Source: Gyromitra esculenta (Eukaryota; Ascomycota; Pezizomycetes; Pezizales; Discinaceae). From it: 64,000 bases of DNA. The stretch spans positions 124,001-188,000 of the forward strand of contig JBCAML010000021.1 of the NCBI GenBank assembly GCA_038503075.1, given 5' to 3'. Below, piece after piece: positions 24,707-36,579 of the stretch (the stretch's first letter is position 1; each line of letters opens with the position of its first letter). A program made the translations under genes and the position numbers. Under the pieces are notes generated by a model. That model saw only the letters and a list, made by a program, of their open reading frames with translations. It had not been told where the DNA came from and ran no database searches.

Positions 24707-25758
24707 TAGAGCCCTTTAGATTCCTAGAAGGGAAACGATATGTTGTGGCAACCAGAAACTACACTAGAAGAGAGACCCCTTATGCCAATTCTATGGTCGC
24801 AATTCTCCAAATAACGAGGAAAAAGTGGTTTTTTTTTGCAGGTCCACTAGGCCTTGCGCAATGGAAAATATCTGCTAATTTTCTTGATTTTCCTGCAAAA
24901 AAAATATCATAGTGTTTTATTAGTAATCATATAACAGATGTTAATAGATCTGAAGTTCAGATTCATATTCTGGCTTTCGCTTGTCTGAAGCACTCTACTC
25001 TAGAGTAGCCTTGATTCCAAATTTTACGGGAAGGCGCCCACTGGACGTGTAGATCTAGAGAGTACTAAACGTAGTATGAGAGCGCCAATAAAGCTTAAAC
25101 TACGTGCATACATATGCAACCACAATCTTTCCTGTTATGTATATTTATTACTTTACCGGTATTCCATTTTCTACTTGTTGAGACCAGAATGGGATTTTAG
25201 TAGACAGCGAGGTTGAAGGCTGAGATAAGTTAATTGAGGCTAGGTTTATTCTCATGCTCGGCCCGCGCCGTGTGACAGAACAGTAGTAGACTATGAGGCT
25301 GGAGATAAGGCAAGACAGGTTTTATCTTTGGCGTTCTTTAGAATCACGTAACTCGACGTGTTTCCCCACCTTCTTAGCGCTGCTATGCAGTGGATGGTTG
25401 AAATCAGTCATATCCCGTGGAAATTTCACTTAACATGCAAGGTTAACCGATTTCGATGATCTTTATAGTTTTTTCTTTACTAACGTGGAGGCCTCCCATA
25501 TGCCCTTTAGTTGAAGGTCGAGGAAACGCTGAGCCTACCTATAGTGAACTATTCCCAAAAATGCTCTGTCTCATAATACAGACGGGAAACTCGAGTTCAG
25601 CCTCACTAGAAATTATAACTAGTAGTAATTAATTCGGGCTTAGGTAGCCATCAAACTAGACATACTTAAACTCAGTAACCTATCTAATCAAATTTTGCTA
25701 TAGAAAATCCTGCTATTCTAGTAACTCACTTTCGCTCTTTTTCGTCTCTTCACTAGAA

Positions 25759-28700
25759 ATGTGTTGCTGCGGATTCGCGCCGTGGAGATCCAAGAAAAAG
25801 GACCCTGTTTCTACTACAGCTATAGATCTGGATGAGAGGCCTCGACCTATCTCCCCTCATCCTCGCCTCAATGCTACCCGAGACCCTCAATCGCGTACTC
25901 CTAATCCCCACGACCGAAGTAGACCTTCAGGTCGGAGGGGAGAATTTTTTGGGGCAAAAAATCCGGGCACTGTTTCTCGTCCGATTTCGAGGGATGTAGC
26001 AGCTACTTTAGGCCCTACCGGAGGCCCTTTACCCAACAGCTTCGGTCCTGGGTACAGATCGATGTCGAGGGATGTAGCAGCTGCTTTAGGCCCTACCAGA
26101 GGCCCTTTATTCAACAGCTCCGGTCCTGGGTACAGATCGATGTCGAGAGATGTAGCAGCTGCTTCGGGCCCTACCAGAGGCCCTTTATCCAACAGCTCCG
26201 GTCCTAGGCACAGATCGATGTCTCTAGGGCCTGATCGTATGCCCTCAGACCGATATCCCCCCCCGAACTTAAGAGACTTTGTCCGGATATCGGTGCAAAG
26301 CTCTATTTCTAGTATGGAAGACCAAGGCTCCAATCAGGGCCACATATCTCCAGATTCCATTCAGAGCATAAAATCTCACGAGCGCACTTCAGAACCCCTA
26401 GAATCCAACCCGCCCTGTATTTCTCAAGAGCTTAATACTACGTATCTTGATTCTTCTCAGGATCAGGTGTCTCGTGGATCCACCACGGCGCTCCCGGGTT
26501 CTGCTGAGGATCGGGAATATCTGAAATCTAGCCACACAAATTCATATCCTATAGAGGACCGAGTGTACCAAAGACCCGCATCAATAGGCCATGGTTCCAA
26601 CCAAGTTGCAATATTTAGTAAGTAAACTCCGACTAGCTCTAGCCAAAGCCAAGTATCCCCAGGCCCAACTCCAGGCCCGCCATCCCGAGTGTCTACTATA
26701 GGGTACCTAGATTCTAGTGCGTTAATAGTATCTTTAGGCCCTCCACGTCGAGCATTTACGGTCCCTATCAAACACCCAATAACAGAAGATTCCATTAAAA
26801 CATCCTCATCCCCCATTCTGGATTTGGTATCTTATGGTCAAGTTTCCACCCCAAGCCTGGTATTCTCGGAGGATTCCACCCCAACATCTCCAAACTTTGC
26901 TCAAATCCCCGAAACTCCACACTCCGCTTCAAAATTTCCAAGTTTCTCACATAGTCTAGAATCTCAAGGCCATGCTCGGGATCGAAAATCTACAAGTCTT
27001 ACCTCGGGTGGGATAGCTTATGCGAATTCTGCTTCACAGGGCTTGGGTTCGACGGAAGGCCTTGGAACTCCAAAATATACTTCAAGTTTTGTAAGTTTAA
27101 GCCCCGCGTCGCAGGGCTCGGGTTTCACGGGAGGCCCAGAAACTTCACGTTCTGCTTCGAAATCCCTAGATCTCTCCTACAGCCCAAAATCATCAGTTTT
27201 CACTCAGGGCCAAATATCTCAAGGCTCTACCTCGCATGAGGCATATCAGGGAAGTTCCGCGCGGAGAGCCCTCAGTACCCCCCAAGACGCGATTCCTGAG
27301 AGTGCTGTTTCTGCTTCGAATTCAGTGCCCTCGGCAGATTTCACTCCAACATCTCCAGACCCCGTCCAGAGCGTAAAACCCAGAAATTCACGTTTGTCAT
27401 GGTCAATAAAACCCCGAAGATCATCAGATGTTGCTGCGACGTCAAAAGAGGACAAATATGGGCCGAAACCTCTATTTGGTGAAGCTAGTGCAGATGTTGA
27501 GTATGTCTTCCCTCGATATATGTAACTGCCACAGTATCAAAAGTTATACTTACTGTTGTGGATACATAGCTTAGTTGCTATACACGGGCTCGGCGGCCAT
27601 CGCGAGGAAACCTGGAAGGCAAATAACGGGAAATCCTGGCTCCACCACTTCCTACCAGAAGTAATTCCAAACACTCGTATCATAACCTACGGTTATGATG
27701 GTACATCTTCAAGTACCCAGACGCTACATGACCACGCAGTCGACTTGGTTACAAGTCTCGTTGAATTGAGGGCGACGACAACCGTAGGTTTACAATCTTG
27801 ATTAATTGAGGGGACTGTACTTACAATTATTTAGACTACTGATCGGCCGATCATTTTTATTGCCTATAGCATAGGAGGCCTTATTGTGAAAGAGGTAATG
27901 ATATCTTCCGCTTAAAATCAAATTTATTGTATGGGACAGTAGCATTATGCCGCAGTGATCGGAGGAGAGTCGCAATAGCTCTTGGCGGCCTCTTTACGCT
28001 CCTATCACGAGGAAATAATCACTCTAGTTATAACTATACATGAAACGTGTCTAATATGAGGCAATAGGCACTAATCTACTCGAATTTAGCTAATAAAAAG
28101 AATCTACAACATCACCATACGATAAAAATCTCCACTTGCGGCGTCCTTTTTTTCGGCACGCCTCACCAAGGGACGGATGACCTTAAATGGAGAAAAATTT
28201 TCAACCGGACCGCTTCGTTTTTCGCTATAGTTGGCGCAGCTGCGAATTACTCTATCCTACAGGGCCTAAAAACAGATTCAAGAGATCTCCTAAGGCAGCT
28301 AACACAGTACACCCATATTAGTAAAGATTTTGATCATAAATTCTTTTATGAGACATCCAGCTTGCCTGGTAAAATCGTAAGTTTCGTTAGCACGTTAGTA
28401 GAAGAAGCACATAGCAGCTCCCCGAGAGAGAGATACACAATGAACTCCTAAAACTGATGCTTCCCGGCAGGCCCTAGATAAATTCTGAGGGGGGGCTTTT
28501 CTCTACCCATACACAATGAATTACTACTTTAGGGAATCTAACTAACATATCAAAAGTTGTGCCGAAAGCTTCCGCGGTAATCCCAGGGTTTACCGATACC
28601 GAAGTAATTGCGATTCACAAAGATCATGCAAACTTAGTTAAATACGAGTCAAAAGAAGACCAGGATTTCAAGACGGTTTCCGTGTGTATCCGCATGATGG

Positions 28701-30680
28701 TAGATAAGGCTCCCGGGAAGGCTTCCAAGAACTGGCAGGAGTGGGAAAGAAAGAAAGGTAGTTAGATCATCTAAAACTCGACGACTTCATTTTCTAATTA
28801 GAGCTTGACGCAGCTGCTGAGAGCGACGGCATGCATGTCACTTTCGAGATTCCTTTCGAGCTCGACTATCGGAAAAACCACCACTTTACCGGGAGAGAAG
28901 AAATACTAAGCGCACTTCACCAGTGGCTCAAAGGAAGGGGATCAGTACCTGCTGTCCTCTACGGTATAGGAGGTATTGGGAAAACGCAAATTGTCCTGGA
29001 ATACATCTACAGACACAGAAAGAAGTTTACATCAATTTTCTGGGTCAATGCAGGTACCAAGGAGACGACACAAGAGGGATTCAGAGAAATAGCCCAACGG
29101 CTGGTGAATGAGCATGCGATTATCTCACATGACCCAAAAACCGACTATCTCCGGATAGCGAAGTACCTTCATATGGTTGATGCGATTGACGTGGAGGGCC
29201 GCGTCTCCACCAAGAAAGAGTACCAAAAATGCGTTGCCCAAGGAATCAAACAATGGTTTGGTAAAGAGGGGAATCGCAAATGGCTGCTCATATTCGACCA
29301 CGTTGATGACTTGGAAAGCTTTAAAATACAGGATTTTCTTCCGTCTACCCCCCAAGGATCAATAATCATAACAAGCAGGAGACCAGATTGCGCTCTTCTC
29401 GGGAAACCATTTAAGATACCGGTGATGTCTAAATCAGAGGCAGTAGATTTACTCCTGAGGAGCGCAGGAAATAAGCTCGATGGAAACCGTCTTAGGCATA
29501 CAGGTTCGTCTCTCTCCAGTTTGCTCTTATTTGTGGTGGGCTAGTCGTATAGAGGTAAGTAATATTTTGGCTAACGGACACCCAGACCCAACAGAAGAAG
29601 ATCTCACTAAAAGGCTTGGAGGCCTACCTATTGCGATTGTCCAAGCTGGGGCTTTTGTTGGTGCTCGCAATATACCGTTGCGAAAATATCCAGCTATTTT
29701 CGATAGATGTTACAAAAAGCTTTTATCCGAGAAACCACAGGGCTTAGTTTGGTTATACGGCGAAGAAACAGTCTTTACTACCTGGGAGGTCTCATTTCAG
29801 GCAATAAAAGAAAAGAGTGAAAAAGCTGCCGAGTTGCTCTCGCTGTGTTCGTTCTTATCGAATGAGAACATTGACGAGGAGATGCTATGTCGCGGTAAAG
29901 GTTTAGATCAAGATGGTATGTTCAATATTCAAAGTACGCAGTGGTGCGTATATATACAACGATACTAAATATCTCCAAACAGACCTCGAATTAAGCGATT
30001 ATCTAAAGGTGCTATATTCATATTCTTTAATTCAACACAAATCAGACGAAGACAGCTTCTATATCAACTCAGTAGTTCATACATGGGCCCATGAGCGCCT
30101 GAAAACTAGCGAACGTATACGGACAGCGAAAGAAGCCGCCATTCTAGTCGGCCGTGTCGTTTTATATGCATCTAACCAACCCAACACCGAGCAACACGAG
30201 GCCAGGATAATAAACCACGTCGAGACCGTGAGCAGTGGTGTTGGGAAGTACCTAAATTCCAAGGGCAAGAACGAGTTGGTGATGAGCAGGGAGCTGGTTA
30301 AGAACCTCAATTATTTGGTGAGGATTAGTAATGATTGGGGGCACTGGGAGAACGCGGTGAATTTGCAACTATTAGTGATTTATGGGACGAGTAGATTGAA
30401 TACCAAGACTCCCAGAAATCTTTTAACATCTAAAGCTAACCTAGCATTGATCTATCGGAACCAAGGACGATTGGTAGAGATGGAGGAGCTGCAACGCAAA
30501 GTGATGGAGGCCAGCCAAGAGTCACTAGGTATGGAGGATCCATTCACCATAAAATCCATGGAAACCTTGGTGTCAACCTACAAGAGGTTGGAACGATGGA
30601 GGGATGCGGAGAAAATAGAAAGGGGTATAGAAGAAGCAACTCTAGTTAGAAGCGAAGCATCTAGATATAATATCAGTTAG
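25759..30680 (+). CDS. NOD-like receptor: disordered N-terminus, SesB-type hydrolase, NB-ARC, TPR-like repeats; ~1411 aa, nine exons
   Basis: Predicted exons are 25759-26617, 26663-27500, 27570-27783, 27835-27894, 28068-28368, 28557-28757, 28802-29503, 29553-29915 and 29983-30680. The N-terminus starts MCCCG (possible palmitoylation) and is Ser/Pro-rich to about residue 565, with three 26-residue repeats at ~75-152. The hydrolase follows: VAIHGLGGHREETW, nucleophile Ser649 in IAYSIGG, FFGTPHQG, and IAIHKDHANLVKY. NB-ARC has Walker A GIGGIGKT (879-886), Walker B KWLLIFDHVDD, SIIITSRR and GLPIAIVQAG. The C-terminus has about two TPR-like units (LALIYRNQGRLVEMEELQRK). Such STAND proteins act as ATP-driven switches in fungal non-self recognition and cell death. 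One junction (exon 5/6) keeps frame only with a weaker donor, so a damaged allele is possible. The exon 2 acceptor could also be 12 nt downstream. Confidence 0.82.
25981..26214 (+). repeat. Three in-frame 78-bp tandem repeats in the NLR N-terminus
   Basis: Three 78-nt units (25981, 26059, 26137) encode 26-residue repeats of the form SMSRDVAAALGPTRGPL plus NSSGPGYR. A partial fourth unit starts at 26215. Units 2 and 3 are nearly identical; unit 1 is more diverged. Unit length is a multiple of three, so copy-number change would not break the frame. Confidence 0.9.
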
Positions 30681-32145
30681 AGAGAACTAAGGCCGGACAC
30701 CTCTTCGGCTGTCGTTGGGGGAAGATTCAGAAATCCCGAGGCTCTGAGACTTATGGCAGAAGTTTATTGACATAGAATACATGTAATGCACACACTTTTT
30801 AAAGTTTTGTTTCAATTAAGAATATATTACTTGACTGATCCGGCTTATTTCTTATCTTTGAAATTGAATCTTAGATGGCCTCCTTAGTTGCATGTAGACA
30901 TATATACGAAATTATTCCTCCAATATATGTACTTTATTAACTGAGCTCTGGGGGGCAGTCATATGTAGTTAATATGATACTCAGCACTTAAAACTTTGAC
31001 TCTCGGAAACTGCATCCACCGCCAGAATTCAAGTGAGCACTATTTTACAAAAAGCCTGGAAATGGGAATTCAGGTTCCTCTCGAGTTAGATCTCCTGACT
31101 GAAACGGTGATAAAAATAGAGAAACTCAAGACCAACTTACCCAAGAAGCCCTACTAATTCTCACGTGCTGCGATCGATCAACGTGAAAGTTCAACTGGGC
31201 CTATTTTGGGTGAGCGAACGCCTACTACATTTGAAGTCAGGAGAGCAACCCTAACGGCTTATGTGCCCGCCTGTTCCATCAAGTTTATACGGTTTTAACG
31301 TTTTCTGGTTTTTCAATCCTTGCAGTTGATGTGCACGTGATACATAGTTGAGAGACATGACCCTGGAGAAAAGCAGAAATCGCGGTCCGTCGGCCCGTTT
31401 CTTGTGCTGGTCGTGATGATTGAAGAAATGTATCAGGCGTAACAAGACTACATGTATAGCTTGGGGCCAGGTGCGGTATCGCTATAATTTCCTGAAGTGA
31501 TCATTGACTTGTAAACCCTAACCCACGATATTACTGCAGGGAAATGCATCAAATAAATGGAATCGGAAATGGCATCAACTAGTGCACCCACTAGAGGTAT
31601 TTGATTTAAATGCGCCATCTGATTCGTTTACTGATGCCCTTCCCTACACGTTTATTGATGCTTATACTGATATTCCAATTAAAGGAAAGCAAGAAAGGCT
31701 TCTTAAATACGATATCTTTCGATTGCCTCTAACCTCTACTAGCCCCGTTACTGAGCTGGAGCTGTGCTCTCAGTAGCATTCGGGTGAAAAGGCTTGGAAA
31801 TTCTCCAACTCGGTAGGAACCATCCAAAACAAAAACGTGCCTGAGAAAGGCTCTGATCGACCACTTTCGAAGCCTCAATTTATCTGTAAGCATCGTCTCC
31901 GCTCACATCAATACGGCCTTCTGATCTACTTACCGATTATGTGACGCGAGTCTTGGTAGCCAAGAGTGGCGGACCGTGACGGACCGTGACGTAATAACTA
32001 CATACCACTCCACAAGGAGACTTATCAACTCCCCAAATTCGCAACTCAACGTTCTCTTTAACCTTTTCACCCATTCAATTTCTCAATCTTATACGGATAT
32101 ATCTCTTGCTACAATCCCGCTTAATTTGAATTTCCAAACACAGCC
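30681..32145. other. Intergenic spacer after the NLR
   Basis: This stretch of 1.46 kb has no convincing gene. It holds the 3' end of the NLR and the promoter of the small gene at 32146; a TATA-like ATACGGATATATC lies about 50 bp before that start codon. Confidence 0.5.
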
Positions 32146-32400
32146 ATGTCTCCGAAAACCGACAAGAAATCCACCAAGAAATCCGAACCCCCAGCCACCC
32201 TGTCAGACTTCGTCTCCCAAGGCAAGAATCCCGACTACAATACGCAATCAACAAAGTCAGGAAGCGCTAGTAAGAAGGAGAAATCCGATCGAAACGATGA
32301 CCATGAGTATAAAGATGCTTTCGACCACTCATCGCCCAGTGCAGACGGTAAAGGGCGAGAGGGAATGATTGCGAATAATAATACTCGCGATAAGTGCTAA
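32146..32400 (+). CDS. Small hydrophilic protein, 84 aa, unknown function
   Basis: A single-exon frame runs from ATG 32146 (context CAGCCATGTC) to TAA. The protein is highly charged, rich in Lys, Ser, Asp and Asn, with no hydrophobic stretch. It starts MSPKTDKKSTKKSEPP and ends in a Cys. Such composition is common among small stress-related hydrophilin-like fungal proteins, but I do not recognise the family. The TATA-like upstream sequence and the good start context support expression. It stands alone, more than 1.4 kb from either neighbour. Confidence 0.5.
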   Translation: MSPKTDKKSTKKSEPPATLSDFVSQGKNPDYNTQSTKSGSASKKEKSDRNDDHEYKDAFDHSSPSADGKGREGMIANNNTRDKC

Positions 32401-35400
32401 ATGTCAGTCATCCCCATATGCGTACACTTTGTCCAATTAGATATATATAATACATGAATTGACAAACATAGTTTTAGCCAATTGCAAGATTATGATTGTT
32501 GGGGTTTAAAAGCCAAGACGGAATGATTGAAACACTATTGGAAGTGTATACAATGCATCACACCTTAAGTTTGGGGGGTTCTTTACTGTTGAATTAGGTT
32601 TTTACTATGCTATATTGGTTTGAAATGAGTTCTATTTGTTAATGCATCTCGTGTTGTCGTCAGAGAGAGCCCAGCTGTGTTAATTGTGCTCTCGTCATTT
32701 TGGACGTTGCTATTTCAAACTGGGCAGAAGACCGTTGCAAGTATGACAAAGATTTCGGTTGATGGACCTTGGATCCGCGGACCTATGAACCACGATTTGG
32801 GATGCCTGGTTCACGATAAAATCTGGAGCAGTCGTAGCTAATGTAGAAATCCCTGCCTTGCTGGCGGGAAAGTCGCGAGAAGTTCCCGGGCGCTGAGTAG
32901 TGCAAATGATTGTTTTGGAGTCCAAAAAAAGAGTATTTGCAATTTGACGACGAATGCTGATGCTTAGGGGGGTCGTGAGATTGAACTTTGTGGCGGCATC
33001 CCTGAAAGTTGGATGGGTTGGCACAATAACTTACGGGAGATAGTTATGCATTTGAGACATCTCATACAGTGGCTACCCCACGTAACTGAACCTTTTTATT
33101 CTAGAATCCGGCTTAGAGTGATATAACCCCCGCAGAAATCACCTTTAATCACTCGCCAATGCGGGGAACGCTGCATAAAGTAAATAGAGTATACTGTTAA
33201 ATTAACCCTATCGGGATTTCCCGATTAGCCCTATGCAAACCAACCCATCCATCCTGATCTACCTGTACAAGTACTTAACTTTATTAGTGTACCTGCTAGA
33301 ATCCAATGACGCCTAAAAGCGGACCTGCATCGTCCCACAGCAGACCCGCTATTGACCTGCAAGGAGATCTCCGGTTTATACGATTCCGGAGCAATACTCT
33401 ATCCAAGGCTTTTCTCTCGAACTATTTTTATGGTTCTAGATGTCCCCCTCTCCCATTCCGGTCCAGCGTCGTTGCAAATTGATTGCTTTATTCCGTGAAA
33501 CGTGATGGGCTGTTAATTTAATTTAAATAAGAGTTTTCTTCTTTTTCTCCGATTCTCCGGTGCTACAATGCACGGAGATGAGGGTTACACAAGGGTCATC
33601 ATAGCCCTAAACCCTCGCGGAACGCCATACTATTTTCAAGTCTTCCATAGGACCGTGAGAATTAAGGATTAAGCATTAGGAGTTATAGCACAAGCCGCGG
33701 CTAAATTGATGGTTTCTCGGCATAGAGGAATAGCCAGCTGCAGAGTAGAGATCCCGAAACAATCCACATCCACAAGTCCGCAACATCCAAGGATCAATTC
33801 CCCCCACTCACCGCCACGACCTCTTTCCGTGGTGTAGAAGCTGGGCAGAGTATATCCGATGCGCAAACTCGACATACAACTCCGTCAATTTGTTAAAGTA
33901 TGGTGCGCAATTTACGTCGATCCCAAGGCCAACGGTAGACTGAAGCGGTCGGTGCGGGAAAAATCTCCGACCGGTCACCCCCCGCCCGCGGCTCCGATTG
34001 GTGGGGCTATCGTAAAGGACCTATGCTGCAATGATGCTGATTGCCGCAAGAGTGACTTCGCCGCACTGTACCATACCTCATCATCTTTGCGGTGTCTATC
34101 GAATAGCATACATATACTCGTTGTATTTAATTCTCACGCAAGCTACGGTGGGAGGAGTCCATTCTCCAGTGACAATCAGTTGGGCCCCACAGGAGTCTTG
34201 TCGGCTTCAAATTCCGGCACGCAACCCCACATTTCGAAGTCAGGGCTGCCCTTGCATCCCTTGGCCCAACGACGCTCCGGAGTGCGGTGGATTCAAACCC
34301 ATACTATCCATCAATATCCTTATATCTGACCATCAAACGCGTTTAAGAAGCCGATTAATTTGAAGGAGAGGGAGATCGTCCCCGAGACAAGCTTTTGGCC
34401 GAGAGTCGCTTCAGAAAGCCTCGCCGTCATCCGATCGGGGTACTGGCTGACTGGCTAGCTTGTGGGGTACGTCCCTAGATGTACCGACCGCGACTCCGGA
34501 GGCCCCGCGCATACACGCGAGTCCAATAAACGCGCAAATTTATTGAGCCGGAGGAAGCGGAGTGAGGAGGTCTGCTCGGGGCTCAAGCCTCAGCAAGCAC
34601 AGCACAGCACAGCAATTGAGCCCTGATCACTATTGTTACAGTTTGGGGTCTCCGGCCGTGGTGCTACATACATAAATACCCTTTCGAATTCAAGCGGTCA
34701 GCAAACAGGAGACTTTCCTGAATTGCGATCGAGAGAGGGAGGGAGACAGAGAAAACGGTTTTCGGAATTCATCCAGTATTTCTCGATTCTCTCTCGCCAC
34801 TCCAACCAATTACTGTTCCCCCAGCCCTTGGTCCCAGCTCGGCGGCGCAGAGGTACGGAAAGGGGATTAGAGTGAAGAAGGGTTCCTGGACAAGTGTTTG
34901 CATGCCAAGATCAAACGCCATACTCCACAAGCTGACTTCGTCCCGACAGTCCGTAATTTGAACGCCTTTTCCCTCCTGCACGTCTACCTCCACATACTAG
35001 GCAGGATCGTTTCTGATTGGTACGCAGATACACTACTACAGTTTATCCAATCACTAGCCGTGGCACGAGAGAATTCTCACTTCCACCACTGTGACTGCGC
35101 CGACAATCCCTCACGTCCGCGAGTCCCTCACCCCCACCCCACCCCAAAGCTTTCGTTTTATAGGATCATCCCTTCTCATTCGTTCTTCTTAATAAGGCAC
35201 GTAGCGAGTAAATAAGCTGCTGGTGATATTCAACACCACCACCCCCTACCTACCCGTCCCCCCTCCCCGCAATTCATATATATCGAGGGCCTAAAGGACA
35301 ACTCTCCCGACCAGCCGTGAAATAGTATTCCAGGGGAAACGACCCCACATACCCGGAGAATTTACCGGCTGTCGGAGAAGAAGCCCACCTTAACGCACGT

Positions 35401-36579
35401 GCCGAAAAGCCAAGTGCATCTTAAACTTACCTTAATTTTCTTCCGTGATAAGGAACTGCCTCCCGGAACGACGTCGGGCTAAGCAAATTGAGTCTGAAAT
35501 AGGGTGAGAGAGAGGGCGAAATAGGAAAGCACCCACGGATTGCGATACATTGAGATTTCCCCTAGTACAATAAATCGACCCTCCTCTTTCGGACCCCCCC
35601 CCCAACGAACCCGTTTTCCATAATAGGGCTTGCGAAGATCAGCTTCTGAAAACGCTGTCTGCTTCCGGAAATTTTCAGGCGACACTATTCCCTCTGGAGT
35701 CTGGAAAATAGCCTGCATTGATCTGCCGTTTCTGATATTTCCTCATCGCACTCCACCCTTCTTCCCACCTTACCGCGTATTCTATCCTCTGACCCATCGG
35801 AGAATTACGATCTTGCATTGAGCACCGCTATTTATCACTGGTTTCGCCGAAAGCCCCCGGACCGGAGACGAGAACACACTGCGGGAGAACGTACCAAACA
35901 TCCGATCTTTCTATTGAACGCTTCCATCCAAAGCCCCTTCGAGCGCAACTAAGTCATTAATCATCCGTTCCACCGCCCCGGGAGGAATCAGGGGACGACA
36001 AACAGGCACAAAGTGCCACAGCTCCAGGCCTTATCGGAACTGGTACCCCGCTTCTTGTTCTTAGCTCGGCTTCCCAAATCAAGTCCAAGGTCGTGAGACT
36101 CATTGTACCGCCAAATTTTCTTCTTTCCAAGCTTGGCTTCATCGAGGTATCGTAATACGCCCCTCATCCCCTGTCCTTCCTTCGTTTTTGCACACTTCAG
36201 AATGATGGAGAATATTTAACCGGAAACATAAGCCTTGAGGCGATACAGACAATACAGCCAGGGGCTCAGTTCTATATATTAGTGCTGCTGTCCAGTGGCT
36301 TTAGTTACGTGTTTCATGTTCGACGATCATTGCACCAGCGGACGTATTTTGTTTTTTTTGGAACGGACTTGAGTGTGTTATAAGAAATCGCCGAGAGTGA
36401 TATACCGTGCTGGCGCCAGTTAGTAGCCAATATATTTGTGTAAGTATCCTTAGCATCTCCACGAAAAGAGACCGTCTAAAAAAAAAAAAAAGATTGGACT
36501 TAGACCCCCAAAGAACAGTCCATATCTGTTTCCTCTTTTCTCAGCTTTAGTAAAGTATTCACAAGAATTAGCCGATCTC
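32401..36579. other. 4.2-kb intergenic region upstream of the zinc-finger regulator
   Basis: No gene found. Short frames at 33859-34363 and 34633-35215 show no family signature. The last ~300 bp carry a T-run and a 13-base A-run just before the regulator start at 36580 and probably form its promoter and leader. The length is generous for a regulator promoter. Confidence 0.5.

Larger units (their letters stand above)
23474..25040. mobile_element. Larger composite inverted-repeat element carrying nested MITEs
   Basis: The segment at 23474-23582 (starting TGGGCGCCTTCCCGTAAAA) reappears in reverse complement in two pieces: 24140-24222, sharing GGTATCGCCGAGATATTACGG, and about 24985-25040, ending TTTTACGGGAAGGCGCCCA. 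The right arm was therefore split by later insertions. Removing the three nested TA-flanked MITEs leaves about 0.9 kb. No transposase frame is visible. The outer target duplication is not evident, so the superfamily is unassigned. Confidence 0.65.
22076..25758. other. 3.7-kb divergent intergenic region filled with inverted-repeat elements
   Basis: This region lies between the start of the free SesB-like hydrolase and the start of the NLR. No gene was found. At least seven inverted-repeat elements occupy 22389-25040 and are listed individually. The remaining ~700 bp before 25759 is AT-rich and should contain the NLR promoter. Confidence 0.7.

Noticed and set aside
25887..26333. 148-codon minus-strand frame
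   Set aside because: It is the mirror of the 78-bp tandem repeat in the NLR N-terminus; the plus-strand frame extends into the SesB domain through a conserved intron.
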